Notes: generated from the letters alone by a model not told the origin. 64,000 nucleotides of DNA from Tolypothrix sp. PCC 7712 (GCF_025860405.1 NZ_CP063785.1:3968001-4032000); one strand, 5' to 3'. Numbered from the stretch's first letter, positions 9,600 through 19,265 are shown. Program-made: numbers and translations.

Positions 9600-10892
9600 T
9601 TAAGCCTCGTCTAAGTAGCGAGGCTTTTTGCCGTCTAGTAAAGCACTGACAGTCATATCGCCCATGACATTGAGGGCTGTACGGCAGCGATCCAAAAACC
9701 AATCGACTGTAACTAACAAAGCTATATACTGGGTCGGTAAGCCAACGGAAGTAAATACTAAGGTCATCGTTACGAGTCCGGCATTAGGAATACCCGCAGC
9801 GCCGACGGATGCAAAAATAGATGTTAAGACGACTATTAACTGCTGTCCTAAACCTAAATGTTGACCCAATATTTGGGAAATATATAATGCAGACATCGCT
9901 TCATAGAGGGCGGTACCGTCATTATTAAAGTTTGCGCCTACTAATGCGCCTAAAGAAGCAGAAGATTCTCTTAAACCGATTTTAGTTTGCAACACTTCAA
10001 AGGTAATAGGCATTGTCACCGTTGAGGAAGAGGTGGAAAAAGCTGTCAAAAATGCATCAGAACCACCCTTGAGAAATGCGATCGGGTTAACCCAAGAGCC
10101 GATTTGTACCCTAGTGAGATAGTAGCAAGCTTGTAAAAACAAGGCGACTAGTACGGCGACGATAAACGCCGCTAAAGATTGGAAGGGCGCAAAACCTTTT
10201 TCGGCGACAGTTTTAGCCACAATTCCAAACACGGCCAAGGGAATTAAAGCTATTACCCAGTTGAGAATGCGGATTACCGCTTCAAATAAAATGCCGATGA
10301 CATCTTCAATTGGTTGGTATGCTGTTTTACCTTCAACGATTTGTTCTGATTTTAATGCCCGCAGCACAATTCCAAAAGAAAGGGCAATCACAATGAGTTG
10401 GATAACGTTATTATCGACTAGTGGCTTGAGGATAGCATCAGGGACGGCATCTTTAAATAAACCCCAAGGATCGAGACTTGCTGTAGGTGCTTGTGTATCG
10501 GTGGGGGCTGTTAAATTTCCCCAACTCCCAGGGTGCAAAACATTAGCTACCAACAGCCCGATTAAAATCGCTGCGGTAGTATTAGTTAACAATAGTACTG
10601 CTAGCCGTCTACCGGCTGTTCCGGGGATATTTGTAGTCATGAAGGTATGCAGCACTGCTACCAAAATGAGGGGTGTAGCTAGGGCGCGTAAAGCCTTCAG
10701 CACCAATTCTGCAGGAATTGCTAAGTTAGTAATCAAAGTAGCATTACTTGGGCTGGGATTCCCCGCACCTAGGGCAATTCCTAAGCTGACAGCCAGCGCT
10801 AGGGCGACGACAATCTGCAATGTCAGAGGGATACGCAGCCACCAAGGACGGGTTTTGGTCTCTAGAGAAGTAATACTCTCTGGTTCAGTCAT
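9600..10892 (-). CDS. Dicarboxylate/amino acid:cation symporter (SDF family)
   Basis: Secondary transporter of the DAACS family (430 aa; GltP/DctA relatives), expected in the inner membrane taking up C4-dicarboxylates or acidic amino acids with Na+ or H+. The first membrane segment (LQIVVALALAVSLGIALGAG) is followed by several more. The re-entrant loop serine motif appears as AFSTSSSTVTMPIT, and the later SVGAAGIPNAGLVTM and TVDWFLDRCRTALNVMGD regions are the conserved substrate- and cation-binding segments. Length and motifs are complete. The exact substrate cannot be assigned. Confidence 0.93.
   Translation of the reverse strand: MTEPESITSLETKTRPWWLRIPLTLQIVVALALAVSLGIALGAGNPSPSNATLITNLAIPAELVLKALRALATPLILVAVLHTFMTTNIPGTAGRRLAVLLLTNTTAAILIGLLVANVLHPGSWGNLTAPTDTQAPTASLDPWGLFKDAVPDAILKPLVDNNVIQLIVIALSFGIVLRALKSEQIVEGKTAYQPIEDVIGILFEAVIRILNWVIALIPLAVFGIVAKTVAEKGFAPFQSLAAFIVAVLVALFLQACYYLTRVQIGSWVNPIAFLKGGSDAFLTAFSTSSSTVTMPITFEVLQTKIGLRESSASLGALVGANFNNDGTALYEAMSALYISQILGQHLGLGQQLIVVLTSIFASVGAAGIPNAGLVTMTLVFTSVGLPTQYIALLVTVDWFLDRCRTALNVMGDMTVSALLDGKKPRYLDEA
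9602..9629 (+). terminator. Plus-strand terminator-like hairpin
   Basis: Stem AAGCCTCG/CGAGGCTT with a 9-nt loop, followed by five T on the plus strand. It overlaps the last codons of the minus-strand symporter gene, so it may serve transcripts arriving from the small ORF side; on the minus strand no U-run follows. Confidence 0.5.
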
Positions 10893-11063
10893 TGCTTAAT
10901 TTAGGGTAACTCTACTGCTGTAACTATTTAAACATCACTTGCGGAAGTGAAAATTCTGCAAACGCGTTAATCTAAGATCCCATTGCTTTCTTAAGTGAAT
11001 CCTACTCCAGGGGGTATTTTTTCTTTCCTGAGAGATATTGTTGGCTTGTGGTTGGAGACTGAT

Positions 11064-13694
11064 ATGTCCTTTGTTCCTTTGCATATTCACAGTGACTATA
11101 GCTTGCTTGATGGTGCCAGTCAGCTGCCGGAGTTGGTTGATCGCGCGATCGCCCTGGGGATGAAAGCGATCGCGCTTACCGATCATGGTGTGATGTATGG
11201 CGCGGTGGAATTGATCAAAATCTGTCGTAGCAAGAATATTAAGCCCATTCTTGGCAACGAAATGTATATCATTAATGGCGATATTGAAAAGCAAGAACGC
11301 CGCCCCCGTTATCATCAAGTTGTCTTAGCTAAAAATACTAAAGGTTACAAAAATTTAGTCAAATTAACTACTATTTCTCACCTCAAAGGTGTACAAGGAA
11401 AAGGCATTTTCTCTCGCCCTTGCATCAACAAAGAATTATTAAAAGAATATCATGAAGGTTTGATTGTTACTAGTGCTTGTTTGGGGGGAGAAGTTCCCCA
11501 AGCAATTATGAGTGGTAGACCAGATGCAGCCCGTAAAGTTGCTCAATGGTATAAAGATGTATTTGGTGATGACTATTATTTAGAAATTCAAGACCACGGT
11601 TCCCAGGAAGACAGAATTGTTAATGTAGAAATTATTAAAATTGCCAAGGAATTAGGTATTAAATTTGTTGCTACTAATGATTCGCATTTCATTTCTTGTT
11701 ATGACGTAGAAGCACACGACGCTTTGCTATGTATTCAAACAGGGAAGCTGATAATTGAAGAAAATCGGATGCGTTATAGCGGCACAGAATATCTCAAATC
11801 TGCCGAAGAAATGCATCTCCTATTTCGCGATCATTTACCAGATGATGTGATTGCGGAAGCTGTGGCGACTACTGAAGAAGTAGCAGATAAAGTTGAGCCA
11901 TACCAGATTATGGGTGAGCCGCAAATTCCCACTCCACCGATTCCTTCTGGTCATACTGCTGATACTTATGCTGAAGAAGTTGCATGGAGTGGACTTTTAG
12001 AAAGATTAAATCGTAAATCCCGCAACGAAGTCGATTCAACCTACAAAGAAAGGTTGGAATACGAACTCAAAATGATTCAACAAATGGGATTTTCCAAATA
12101 CTTTTTAGTTGTTTGGGATTATATCAAATTTGCGAGAGATAATAATATTCCTGTGGGGCCTGGACGTGGTTCGGCTGCAGGTTCATTAGTCGCCTATGCC
12201 ATGCGAATTACTAACATTGACCCGGTACATCATGGGCTACTATTTGAGCGTTTCTTGAATCCCGAACGGAAATCCATGCCTGATATTGATACGGATTTCT
12301 GCATTGAACAAAGAGATAAAGTTATTGAATATGTCACAGAGAAATATGGCGCTGATAAAGTTGCTCAAATTATTACCTTTAACCGTTTAACTTCCAAAGC
12401 TGTATTAAAGGATGTAGCCAGGGTATTAAATATTCCCTACGGGGAAGCAGATAAAATGGCAAAATTAATTCCTGTGGTGCGGGGGAAACCAACTAAGTTA
12501 AAAGTGATGATTTCTGATGACACCCCAGAACCAGAATTTAAAGCCAGATACGATAATGATGAGCACGTTCGCCATTGGATTGACATGGCGATGCGAATTG
12601 AAGGTACTAACAAAACCTTTGGTGTTCACGCCGCAGGTGTGGTAATTTCTGCCGATCCCCTTGATGAAATTGTGCCGCTACAAAGAAATAACGACGGTTC
12701 TGTAATTACCCAGTATTTCATGGAAGACCTGGAATCAATGGGTTTGTTAAAGATGGACTTTTTGGGTTTGCGGAACTTAACTCTAATTCAAAAAACTTTA
12801 GATTTAATTGAAGAAACTAAAGGTTATCGTGTCGATCCAGATGAAATTACAGGTCAAGAAAGAAAAGCTCAAAAAATATTAGCTAAAGGTGAGCATAGTA
12901 CTCTACCTAAAGATGTACAGAAAGCTTATGAATTATTAGAAGCAGGAGAATTAGAAGGAGTATTTCAGTTAGAATCCTCCGGGATGAAACAGATAGTCAG
13001 AGATTTAAAGCCTTCTAATATTGAGGATATTTCTTCGATTTTGGCATTGTACCGACCAGGCCCATTAGATGCGGGACTGATTCCTAAGTTTATTAACCGT
13101 AAACACGGACGGGAAGCAATTGATTATGAAAGTGTGATTTTAGAACCAATATTAAATGAAACCTATGGCATTATGGTCTATCAAGAGCAAATTATGAAAA
13201 TTGCTCAAGATATGGCTGGATATTCCTTAGGACAAGCCGACTTGCTGCGGCGCGCTATGGGTAAAAAGAAAGTTTCGGAGATGCAAAAACAGCAAGAAAA
13301 GTTTATTGATGGTGCTACTAAAAACGGGGTGAAAAAGCAAGTAGCTGAGAAATTATTTGAGGATATGTTGAAGTTCGCCGAATATTGCTTAAGCTATGAT
13401 ACAGAAGTTTTGACTGTAGAATATGGCTTAATTCCTATTGGCGAAATTGTCGAAAAACGCTTAGAATGTAGCGTTTATAGTGTTGATATTAACGGTAATG
13501 TTTATACTCAACCGATAGCGCAGTGGCATCATCGTGGTCAACAAGAAGTTTTTGAATATGCTTTAGAAGATGGTTCGATTATTCGAGCAACAAAAGACCA
13601 TAAATTTATGACTACTGATGGTCAAATGTTACCCATTGATGAAATTTTTGAACGAGGATTAGATTTGTTGCAAGTTCCCCATTTACCGGAGTAA
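11064..13694 (+). CDS. dnaE: DNA polymerase III alpha subunit, N-part fused to split intein N-half
   Basis: Replicative polymerase catalytic subunit, encoded in two pieces as is usual in cyanobacteria. I start at ATG 11064 (MSFVPLHIHSDYSLLDG, the conserved PHP-domain opening) rather than the upstream GTG at 10995. The N-extein is 774 aa and contains the PHP domain, the polymerase active-site region (GPGRGSAAGSLVAYA; PDIDTDFC) and IMVYQEQIMKIAQDMAGYSLGQAD. Residue 775 is Cys1 of the intein. The partner gene (intein C-half plus the rest of DnaE) is not in this window; the two products must meet and trans-splice to give a working polymerase. Confidence 0.97.
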   Translation: MSFVPLHIHSDYSLLDGASQLPELVDRAIALGMKAIALTDHGVMYGAVELIKICRSKNIKPILGNEMYIINGDIEKQERRPRYHQVVLAKNTKGYKNLVKLTTISHLKGVQGKGIFSRPCINKELLKEYHEGLIVTSACLGGEVPQAIMSGRPDAARKVAQWYKDVFGDDYYLEIQDHGSQEDRIVNVEIIKIAKELGIKFVATNDSHFISCYDVEAHDALLCIQTGKLIIEENRMRYSGTEYLKSAEEMHLLFRDHLPDDVIAEAVATTEEVADKVEPYQIMGEPQIPTPPIPSGHTADTYAEEVAWSGLLERLNRKSRNEVDSTYKERLEYELKMIQQMGFSKYFLVVWDYIKFARDNNIPVGPGRGSAAGSLVAYAMRITNIDPVHHGLLFERFLNPERKSMPDIDTDFCIEQRDKVIEYVTEKYGADKVAQIITFNRLTSKAVLKDVARVLNIPYGEADKMAKLIPVVRGKPTKLKVMISDDTPEPEFKARYDNDEHVRHWIDMAMRIEGTNKTFGVHAAGVVISADPLDEIVPLQRNNDGSVITQYFMEDLESMGLLKMDFLGLRNLTLIQKTLDLIEETKGYRVDPDEITGQERKAQKILAKGEHSTLPKDVQKAYELLEAGELEGVFQLESSGMKQIVRDLKPSNIEDISSILALYRPGPLDAGLIPKFINRKHGREAIDYESVILEPILNETYGIMVYQEQIMKIAQDMAGYSLGQADLLRRAMGKKKVSEMQKQQEKFIDGATKNGVKKQVAEKLFEDMLKFAEYCLSYDTEVLTVEYGLIPIGEIVEKRLECSVYSVDINGNVYTQPIAQWHHRGQQEVFEYALEDGSIIRATKDHKFMTTDGQMLPIDEIFERGLDLLQVPHLPE
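13386..13691 (+). other. DnaE split intein, N-terminal half (102 aa)
   Basis: Begins at Cys (13386) after the N-extein end KFAEY and reads CLSYDTEVLTVEYGLIPIGE, closely resembling the Nostoc punctiforme DnaE intein N-half, which is also 102 aa. The block B motif TKDHKFMT has its His. It ends at VPHLPE with a stop, as expected for a split rather than continuous intein. Confidence 0.95.
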
Positions 13695-13794
13695 TACTAA
13701 ATCAAATAATGTTGGCGACCCATCAATATATTCTAGAGGGCAAGGCATTGCCTTGCCCCTACAATCTGTCGCATTCTTTTTTCAATTTGGGATA
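13692..13794. repeat. Palindromic intergenic repeat (copy 1)
   Basis: About 100 bp running from TAATACTAAATC, which overlaps the dnaE stop codon, to AATTTGGGATA. The central palindrome is GGGCAAGGCATTGCCTTGCCC. Related copies lie at 25203-25272 (partial) and at 63087-63395 (opposite orientation, interrupted by another element). Non-coding. Confidence 0.8.
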
Positions 13795-13861
13795 ATTCTT
13801 TATTGCTGTTGTTGATGGTGAATTTGCATCAGCTATTTGGCCAATTAATTCCCAAGTTTGC

Positions 13862-14875
13862 TTAAATATCGTTCCTACCCCACAAACCTACAAGTGCGGC
13901 TATACCCAAGGCTGCAAATGCTAACGCACCCCATTTTAGTGGCGGATTCATATCCAAACTTTCCAAGAAACTGGGTATAGATAAGTTCCTAAAGTCGCCT
14001 TCAACTTTGTCATAGCCTGCAATTGGCTCAAAAACATTATTTGGCGCATCTTCAGATTTTGGTTCGTTGGTACGCTGTCCTTGAAAAGCGATCGCTAATA
14101 ACAGAGAATCAGCTAAAGGTGGGGAAATCCGTTGCAGAAAATCTAATATCTTACCCGCATCCCCAACTACAAAATCACGGGTAGGATGTTCCGCCGCATA
14201 CAGAATTGCATCAGCAACCAAACTAGGTTGATAATATGGCGGTACTCCTGTCGGCTTCACCCCTAGTTTAGTGGCAACTTTATTATAAAAAGGTGTATTG
14301 ATTGTTGCAGGCAGGATAGAGGTAACGCTAATAGGCCATTTTTCGTGTTGTAATTCCACCCGTAAAGCATCTAGGAAGCCTTCTAAACCATGTTTGGCTG
14401 TAGAGTAAGGGCTTTGTAGTGGGAGACTGCGCCTACCTTCCATTGAAGAAATATGAATTAACGCCCCACGTCCCGTTTGTTTGAGATGAGGTAGCGCCGC
14501 CATTGCACCATATACCTGTCCCATCAAAGTAACATCGACAACTCTGGCGAATTCCTCTGGTGTAATTTTCTCAAAAGGAGCAATCACACCAGTAGCAGCC
14601 GCGTGAACCCAAGTATCAAGCTGTCCATATTCTGCTACAGTTTGATCTGCGATCGCCTTTACCTGCTCAAAATCGCTAACATCAGCAACTACATACTTGG
14701 CCACACCACCCAAACTCTGAATTTCTTCCACCAGGGACTTTAGCCCTGGTTCACTACGCGCAGCAACTACTACCTTTGCACCACGTTGGGCAAACTTTAG
14801 CGCTGTATCACGCCCAATCCCACTAGAAGCACCAACGATTGCTACCACCTGTTGACTAATTGGCTTTAATTGCAT
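13862..14875 (-). CDS. SDR family oxidoreductase with C-terminal membrane anchor
   Basis: Short-chain dehydrogenase/reductase (337 aa). The Rossmann motif is VGASSGIGRDTA near residue 13, followed by a DVSD-type loop, HISSMEG with the catalytic Ser, and YSTAKHG, which supplies the Tyr and Lys. The family core ends near residue 240; an extension then carries a hydrophobic segment (WGALAFAALGIAALVGLWG) at the very C-terminus, so the enzyme is likely tethered to a membrane. Substrate unknown. Confidence 0.9.
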   Translation of the reverse strand: MQLKPISQQVVAIVGASSGIGRDTALKFAQRGAKVVVAARSEPGLKSLVEEIQSLGGVAKYVVADVSDFEQVKAIADQTVAEYGQLDTWVHAAATGVIAPFEKITPEEFARVVDVTLMGQVYGAMAALPHLKQTGRGALIHISSMEGRRSLPLQSPYSTAKHGLEGFLDALRVELQHEKWPISVTSILPATINTPFYNKVATKLGVKPTGVPPYYQPSLVADAILYAAEHPTRDFVVGDAGKILDFLQRISPPLADSLLLAIAFQGQRTNEPKSEDAPNNVFEPIAGYDKVEGDFRNLSIPSFLESLDMNPPLKWGALAFAALGIAALVGLWGRNDI

Positions 14876-14949
14876 AGTTAATTATTGTTAACTTACCTTC
14901 CTTTTAATCAATAGGTGTGTTTTGTAATTGCTTCATCCCTCGGTAGGCT

Positions 14950-15108
14950 TAGGTGGGGGATTGGGGACTGGGGACTGGGGACTGGGGATTGGGGATTGGG
15001 GACTGGGGACTGGGAAAAGCAACGGGGTAGGGAACAAGGGGAGAAAGAATTAATGACAAACACCAATTACCAATTACCAATTACCCATTACCAAATGACA
15101 AATGACAA
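14950..15108. repeat. STRR arrays (GGGGACT, ACCAATT, CAAATGA)
   Basis: GGGGACT/GGGGATT heptamers at about 14955-15014, ACCAATT units around 15060-15090, then CAAATGA units up to the neighbouring gene end. The open frame across it is a repeat translation. Confidence 0.85.
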
Positions 15109-15109
15109 A

Positions 15110-15817
15110 TTAATTTCGCCACAAAGCTATTCCACCTAATAAACCGGTGATATTAGGGATGAGTTTGACATTTAAGGGTAGCTGGAGATTTACTTTCACA
15201 GCTTCACCGCCGCCGATGTAGAGGCAATCATAATTAAACAGATGTTGCAAAGATGCGATCGCCTTTTCTAAACGCCGATTCCATTTTTTCTCACCAATGT
15301 TTTCTAACGCCGCCCGCCCAAGCTGTTCTTCGTAAGTCTCGCCTTTACGGAACTGATGATGTCCCATTTCCATATTTGGTACGAGTTTGCCATCGATAAA
15401 TAACGCCGAACCAAAGCCTGTACCCAAGGTAATTACCAATTCTAAGCCTTTACCTGCGATCGCCCCTAGCCCTTGCATATCTGCGTCATTAATTACCCTG
15501 ACAGGCTTATGTAACTGTTGTGACAAGGCTGTTTGTAAATCAAACCCAATCCAATCGCGATCTAAATTTACTGCTGTTTCCGTCACTCCATAGCGCACTA
15601 CACCCGGAAAGCCCACAGAAACCCGATGATATTCACCTTGAGAGGCGGCTAAAACGACAATCGCATTAATTACAGTGTCCGGTTTCGCAGGTTGCGGTGT
15701 CTCTAAACGTGCTCTCTCTGTTAAAGGATGTCCTGTAATATCCAGTACCATTGTCTTCACACCGCTACCACCAATATCAACTGATAGAGTGCGAATTGAG
15801 CCGTTATCATCAACCAT
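15110..15817 (-). CDS. ppgK: Polyphosphate glucokinase-like ROK family kinase
   Basis: ROK-family sugar kinase (235 aa), most like polyphosphate-dependent glucokinases that phosphorylate glucose with polyphosphate or ATP in the cytoplasm. The N-terminal phosphate loop is LSVDIGGSGVKTMVLD, the central motif VITLGTGFGSALFIDGKL, and the segment MEMGHHQFRKGETYEEQLG resembles the PPGK glucose-binding region (ExGHH) and lacks the zinc-binding Cys cluster of other ROK proteins. It ends about 1 nt from an STRR array. The polyphosphate assignment comes from this resemblance and is not proven. Confidence 0.82.
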   Translation of the reverse strand: MVDDNGSIRTLSVDIGGSGVKTMVLDITGHPLTERARLETPQPAKPDTVINAIVVLAASQGEYHRVSVGFPGVVRYGVTETAVNLDRDWIGFDLQTALSQQLHKPVRVINDADMQGLGAIAGKGLELVITLGTGFGSALFIDGKLVPNMEMGHHQFRKGETYEEQLGRAALENIGEKKWNRRLEKAIASLQHLFNYDCLYIGGGEAVKVNLQLPLNVKLIPNITGLLGGIALWRN

Positions 15818-16412
15818 TGCAGTTTTCTCCTAGCTAGAGTGTATTCTTTGGCTATTATGCGCTGCTCTATCTTGGTCATACCCAGAAGTTTTGAGAGTCT
15901 TAACAAGCTAGGCTAAAACACATAAGCTAATGCGCGTCTAAATTGCATAACTACTAATCAGGGCTGTTAACTGTTGACGGTTAACCGTTGACTGCCAACC
16001 GTCAACAGCCCTTACGATGGATTGTGCAACTTAAAAGCAGAATAGCTTAGTCATTGATCAACACTCATCAAGGTTGTTCTTTGTCATTAGTCATTGGTCA
16101 TTTGCATTGACAAAGGCTGAAGCTATTCCAGATGGAATTTGTTTAGATGGCTGGAAATTCAGGTAGATAGGATAGAGAAATAACTATAATTTGTATCTAA
16201 TCTAGTGTATATACTTGATAATGGCTATTAACTTTGTATTGTTAGTTACCGAATAAAAAGAATTTATAAGCTGCCAGTAAAATTACTGTAAAGTCAGAAA
16301 AATTACGAGACAAATTACACTCTCGTTTGATAATCTTACACAAGAGTCACTTAAGTAAATTCACTTGACTCACTGAAGCGACTTAGTAACTTAATTTATA
16401 AGGAACAAATCA
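15818..16412. other. 595-nt gap with a 12-bp perfect hairpin
   Basis: No gene recognised. A perfect stem CTGTTGACGGTT (15971-15982) pairs with AACCGTCAACAG (15997-16008) across a 14-nt loop; no T-run follows. The 3' part is AT-rich and should hold the promoter of the secreted protein gene that starts at 16413 after AAGGAACAAATCA. Confidence 0.5.
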
Positions 16413-16844
16413 ATGACTTTCAATACAAAGATTGCTGTTGCTCTATTTGCAGCTTCTGCTGGCGTTTTCGGCGTTTCTTCTCATGCATTCGCAGGTGAAG
16501 GTGGCGCTGCTGGTTCTGCCGCTTTCTCAGTTGACAGCAGTAATGGCAAACTTACAGGTGCTGCTGAAACAGCAGCTGTAGGTAAAAATAATGCTGCTGC
16601 AACAGCTACAAACGTTTCTATTGGAGGATTTCAAAGCAATACAGCAACTGCGGTTGGCAGCGCTGGAAAGATAACTGTCACAATTCAGAATAGTGATGCT
16701 CTTGAGGATATTAATATTAGCGGAGTCGTCAGTAAAATCGAAGCTGGTGTAGACAGAAAGCTTGGTACAGCGCAAAAAAACCAGTTAACACATCAATCGG
16801 AATTGAACCGAGGCAATCCCAATCTTGTGACAATTGGTCAATAG
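16413..16844 (+). CDS. Small secreted hypothetical protein
   Basis: A 143-aa protein with a clear Sec signal peptide (MTFNTKIAVALFAASAGVFGVSSHAFA, cleavage probably after AFA at residue 27). The mature part is Ala/Gly/Thr/Asn-rich and of low complexity (GGAAGSAAFSV, AAVGKNNAAATATN). As I recall, small exported proteins with this layout are common in Nostocales, often with an LGTAQ-like segment near the C-terminus; none has a function I can name. The Shine-Dalgarno is AAGGA, 9 nt before ATG. Its 3' end overlaps an open -1 frame that continues into the following large gene, with an in-register slippery heptamer at 16775-16781. Confidence 0.85.
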   Translation: MTFNTKIAVALFAASAGVFGVSSHAFAGEGGAAGSAAFSVDSSNGKLTGAAETAAVGKNNAAATATNVSIGGFQSNTATAVGSAGKITVTIQNSDALEDINISGVVSKIEAGVDRKLGTAQKNQLTHQSELNRGNPNLVTIGQ

Positions 16845-17068
16845 CCATAACTAATTCATCTCCAATTACTGAGATAAAAAATTCAGATAATAAAATAACT
16901 AACGCTCAATTTGATACTCCCAGCATTATAGGTGAACCAGAGTTTACCCAAGTTAAAGATTTAGATCCTAAATCAACTGCTATTCAAAGTTGTTCACCCA
17001 GAATTATTGCAGAACCAGAATTTACTAAAGTTGCAGATTTAGAATCTCATCATCATCTATCTTGCAAT
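16736..17068 (+). other. Open -1 frame lacking a start codon, with slippery heptamer
   Basis: The frame of the following large gene is open from 16736 but has no ATG, GTG or TTG until TTG 17069. In the frame of the 143-aa gene, codons CAA AAA AAC (16773-16781) contain A_AAA_AAC in the exact register for -1 slippage. The open region encodes a 26-residue-period repeat, IIGEPEFTQVKDLDP (16925-16969) and IIAEPEFTKVADLES (17003-17047). Conserved protein-level repetition implies this frame is or was translated upstream of 17069. A 1-nt mutation or an assembly error is the main alternative. Confidence 0.6.
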
Positions 17069-19072
17069 TTGAAGAAGCTAGAGGAAAGCCAAGCCAATAA
17101 TTTAGTAAATAATTCGGCTATTGCACAGAATATACCACCATCTTCTGATTCCCTACAAAAAGATTCAGAATATATTAAGCCTCCTCGGATAATACCTAAC
17201 AATAAAATTAATACTTTTTTAACCACAATGCCATTTAATGGCAGAAGTATCAACCATTTAACTAACGCAGATATTATTTTTAGTAATAGCTTTAGCGCTA
17301 ATCAAAATACTGTATTTGATGTTAACGCTATCTTCAATATAAATAGTCAAATAGAACAAAGCTTAAGCAAAAAAAATATTTTTACCCTAAGGCAAACAGG
17401 TAGCTATATACAACTACAAACTGTAAACACCAAAAAAGATGTTACAGTTACTTTTACAGAACCAAGAACTTTATTAGGTACAGAAATTCAATTAAGCTTG
17501 ACTGGAACTTGTGTTTTTCCTGGTAGTAATCCAGATAATCAATGTACATTCACCCCTGGACTGGTCACAAATCGCAATGCAATAGATCCAGACACTTTAC
17601 TACCAACAGCAGTTTTTCTACCTTCTCAATTAGCAGATGTAGTTACACCAGAATCACTAGCAGCAATTCAACAACCAGGGTTTCAACAAGGATTTAATGG
17701 TCAAGAAGTCGGTGTGAATGTATTTTTTCCTAATTCTGGTTATACATTTGGTAATCTCCAATCGGATAAGGTAACTATTAAAAGAATTGAAAATTATGAA
17801 AATACGCCTGTAGGAATTTATTCTACAGTCAATCAAGTTGTTAAAGCCAATGCTCAAGAAGCTGTGATTGGTCGGACAGTTCGCGGTTTAACAGTAATGG
17901 CTGATGATGACAATAGATTATTAAATACAGGCGCACAGTTAGCAAGCATATTTTTACCAGATGCGAATCCTAGCTTATCTGCTAGTTCCAGTCCTGCTAA
18001 TCAAAACATTAATAAAAATCTATTTTTTGCCGCCAATAATGTATGGATACCAACAAACAGCTTTACTTTTTATCATGCAGGTATTGGTAGAGCTAGAACA
18101 CCAAAACCTCGAGAGCAAACACCAGCTTCTACTTTTAATAGTATCTGGATTGGCTCTTCACCAATATCTAAATATACTAGCTATAGTAAGTCTCGTTATG
18201 AAATTTTGGCTCCTCGTAGAGTAGTTAGTGCAGCAGGTTCAGAAGGCGGCGCAGGTTCTAATGTCAGCCTTTTATCATTAGTTAATGACCAAAGTTTTTC
18301 TACAGCCACTTTAAAAGATTATTATGCTCAAATATATTTAACTATCTATAATCAAGATGTTGATTATCTTAGTGTTAATACATTAACAGAAGAAAAAATA
18401 TATTATCCCCATATTAGCTTTAGCGGTAATATTACAGGGAATGAAAATATTTGGCGTTACTATGTTGGAATTATTGGTGCTGATGATCTAAAAGCTTATA
18501 TCGGCACAGATTTTACCAGGAACACATTGGATGGATGGACTTTTTCTGCTGGTGCGATCGCCTACGCTAATCCTGATAATGAATATTATAGTCAAGTACA
18601 AGGTAGCATTAGCAAAAGTATTAACTTAAATTCTCGTACTAATCTGCTACTATCTGCATCTATGAATTATGCCTTAGATGGCGAAACACCAGTTGGTAAT
18701 ATTGTCATTAATTCAATTAAGAATTCATTGGTTGTTAGTGCTAGAGCTAATATAGGTAATATTTCTCTAGGGTTAACAAATAATTTTGGTAATATACTAC
18801 CCAATTCTTCGCAAACTAGTTTGACAACAGATTTAACAGTTACATTGAACCAAAACTTTCAATTTTCTGCCTACTACACACCTATTAACGAAAATTATAC
18901 TCGTTCTGTTTATGGAGCTAGCGCGCTCTTAAGAATAGGTGATAACAATAAATTTTCTATTCTCAGTCTCTCCTGGACTAATAATGAATTTATCTTTGGC
19001 AAAGATGCTGACGGCAATCAACTCAGCGATAGTAATAATACATTTTTCATCTTATTAAGAAGTAATTTGTAA
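17069..19072 (+). CDS. Large hypothetical protein with beta-barrel-like C-terminus
   Basis: Not assigned to a named family. From the only usable start (TTG 17069) it is 667 aa and has no signal peptide and no Shine-Dalgarno. The text looks exported: AIAQNIPP, many Asn/Ser/Thr, and from about residue 450 alternating hydrophobic strands (WTFSAGAIAYANPDNEYYSQ, NLLLSASMNYALDG, ISLGLTNNFGN, LSLSWTNNEFIFG), ending in a strand FFILLRSNL, as in outer-membrane barrels. TMPFNGRSINHLTNADI near residue 50 may be a conserved domain start. A fusion by -1 shift at 16781 would add the upstream signal peptide and make about 886 aa. Confidence 0.7.
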   Translation: MKKLEESQANNLVNNSAIAQNIPPSSDSLQKDSEYIKPPRIIPNNKINTFLTTMPFNGRSINHLTNADIIFSNSFSANQNTVFDVNAIFNINSQIEQSLSKKNIFTLRQTGSYIQLQTVNTKKDVTVTFTEPRTLLGTEIQLSLTGTCVFPGSNPDNQCTFTPGLVTNRNAIDPDTLLPTAVFLPSQLADVVTPESLAAIQQPGFQQGFNGQEVGVNVFFPNSGYTFGNLQSDKVTIKRIENYENTPVGIYSTVNQVVKANAQEAVIGRTVRGLTVMADDDNRLLNTGAQLASIFLPDANPSLSASSSPANQNINKNLFFAANNVWIPTNSFTFYHAGIGRARTPKPREQTPASTFNSIWIGSSPISKYTSYSKSRYEILAPRRVVSAAGSEGGAGSNVSLLSLVNDQSFSTATLKDYYAQIYLTIYNQDVDYLSVNTLTEEKIYYPHISFSGNITGNENIWRYYVGIIGADDLKAYIGTDFTRNTLDGWTFSAGAIAYANPDNEYYSQVQGSISKSINLNSRTNLLLSASMNYALDGETPVGNIVINSIKNSLVVSARANIGNISLGLTNNFGNILPNSSQTSLTTDLTVTLNQNFQFSAYYTPINENYTRSVYGASALLRIGDNNKFSILSLSWTNNEFIFGKDADGNQLSDSNNTFFILLRSNL

Positions 19073-19265
19073 TAGTGGAGATATAACCCCGGCTTATTGC
19101 AGAATTAGAAATACTATCTGCTCATGAAATACCGTTAATATAAAATTAACATTGAAAAAATTTGTAAAAATTCATAGGAAATAAATTCAAACCCTAAATA
19201 AAATTGGTGCAGCCTTATGAACTAAAGTCATTATTGGTCGAATCTGCAATAAATCATCATCTGAA

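Noticed and set aside
10995..11063. Longer dnaE start at GTG 10995
   Set aside because: The family N-terminus begins at MSFVPLHIHSDYS; the upstream 23 residues are not conserved-looking.
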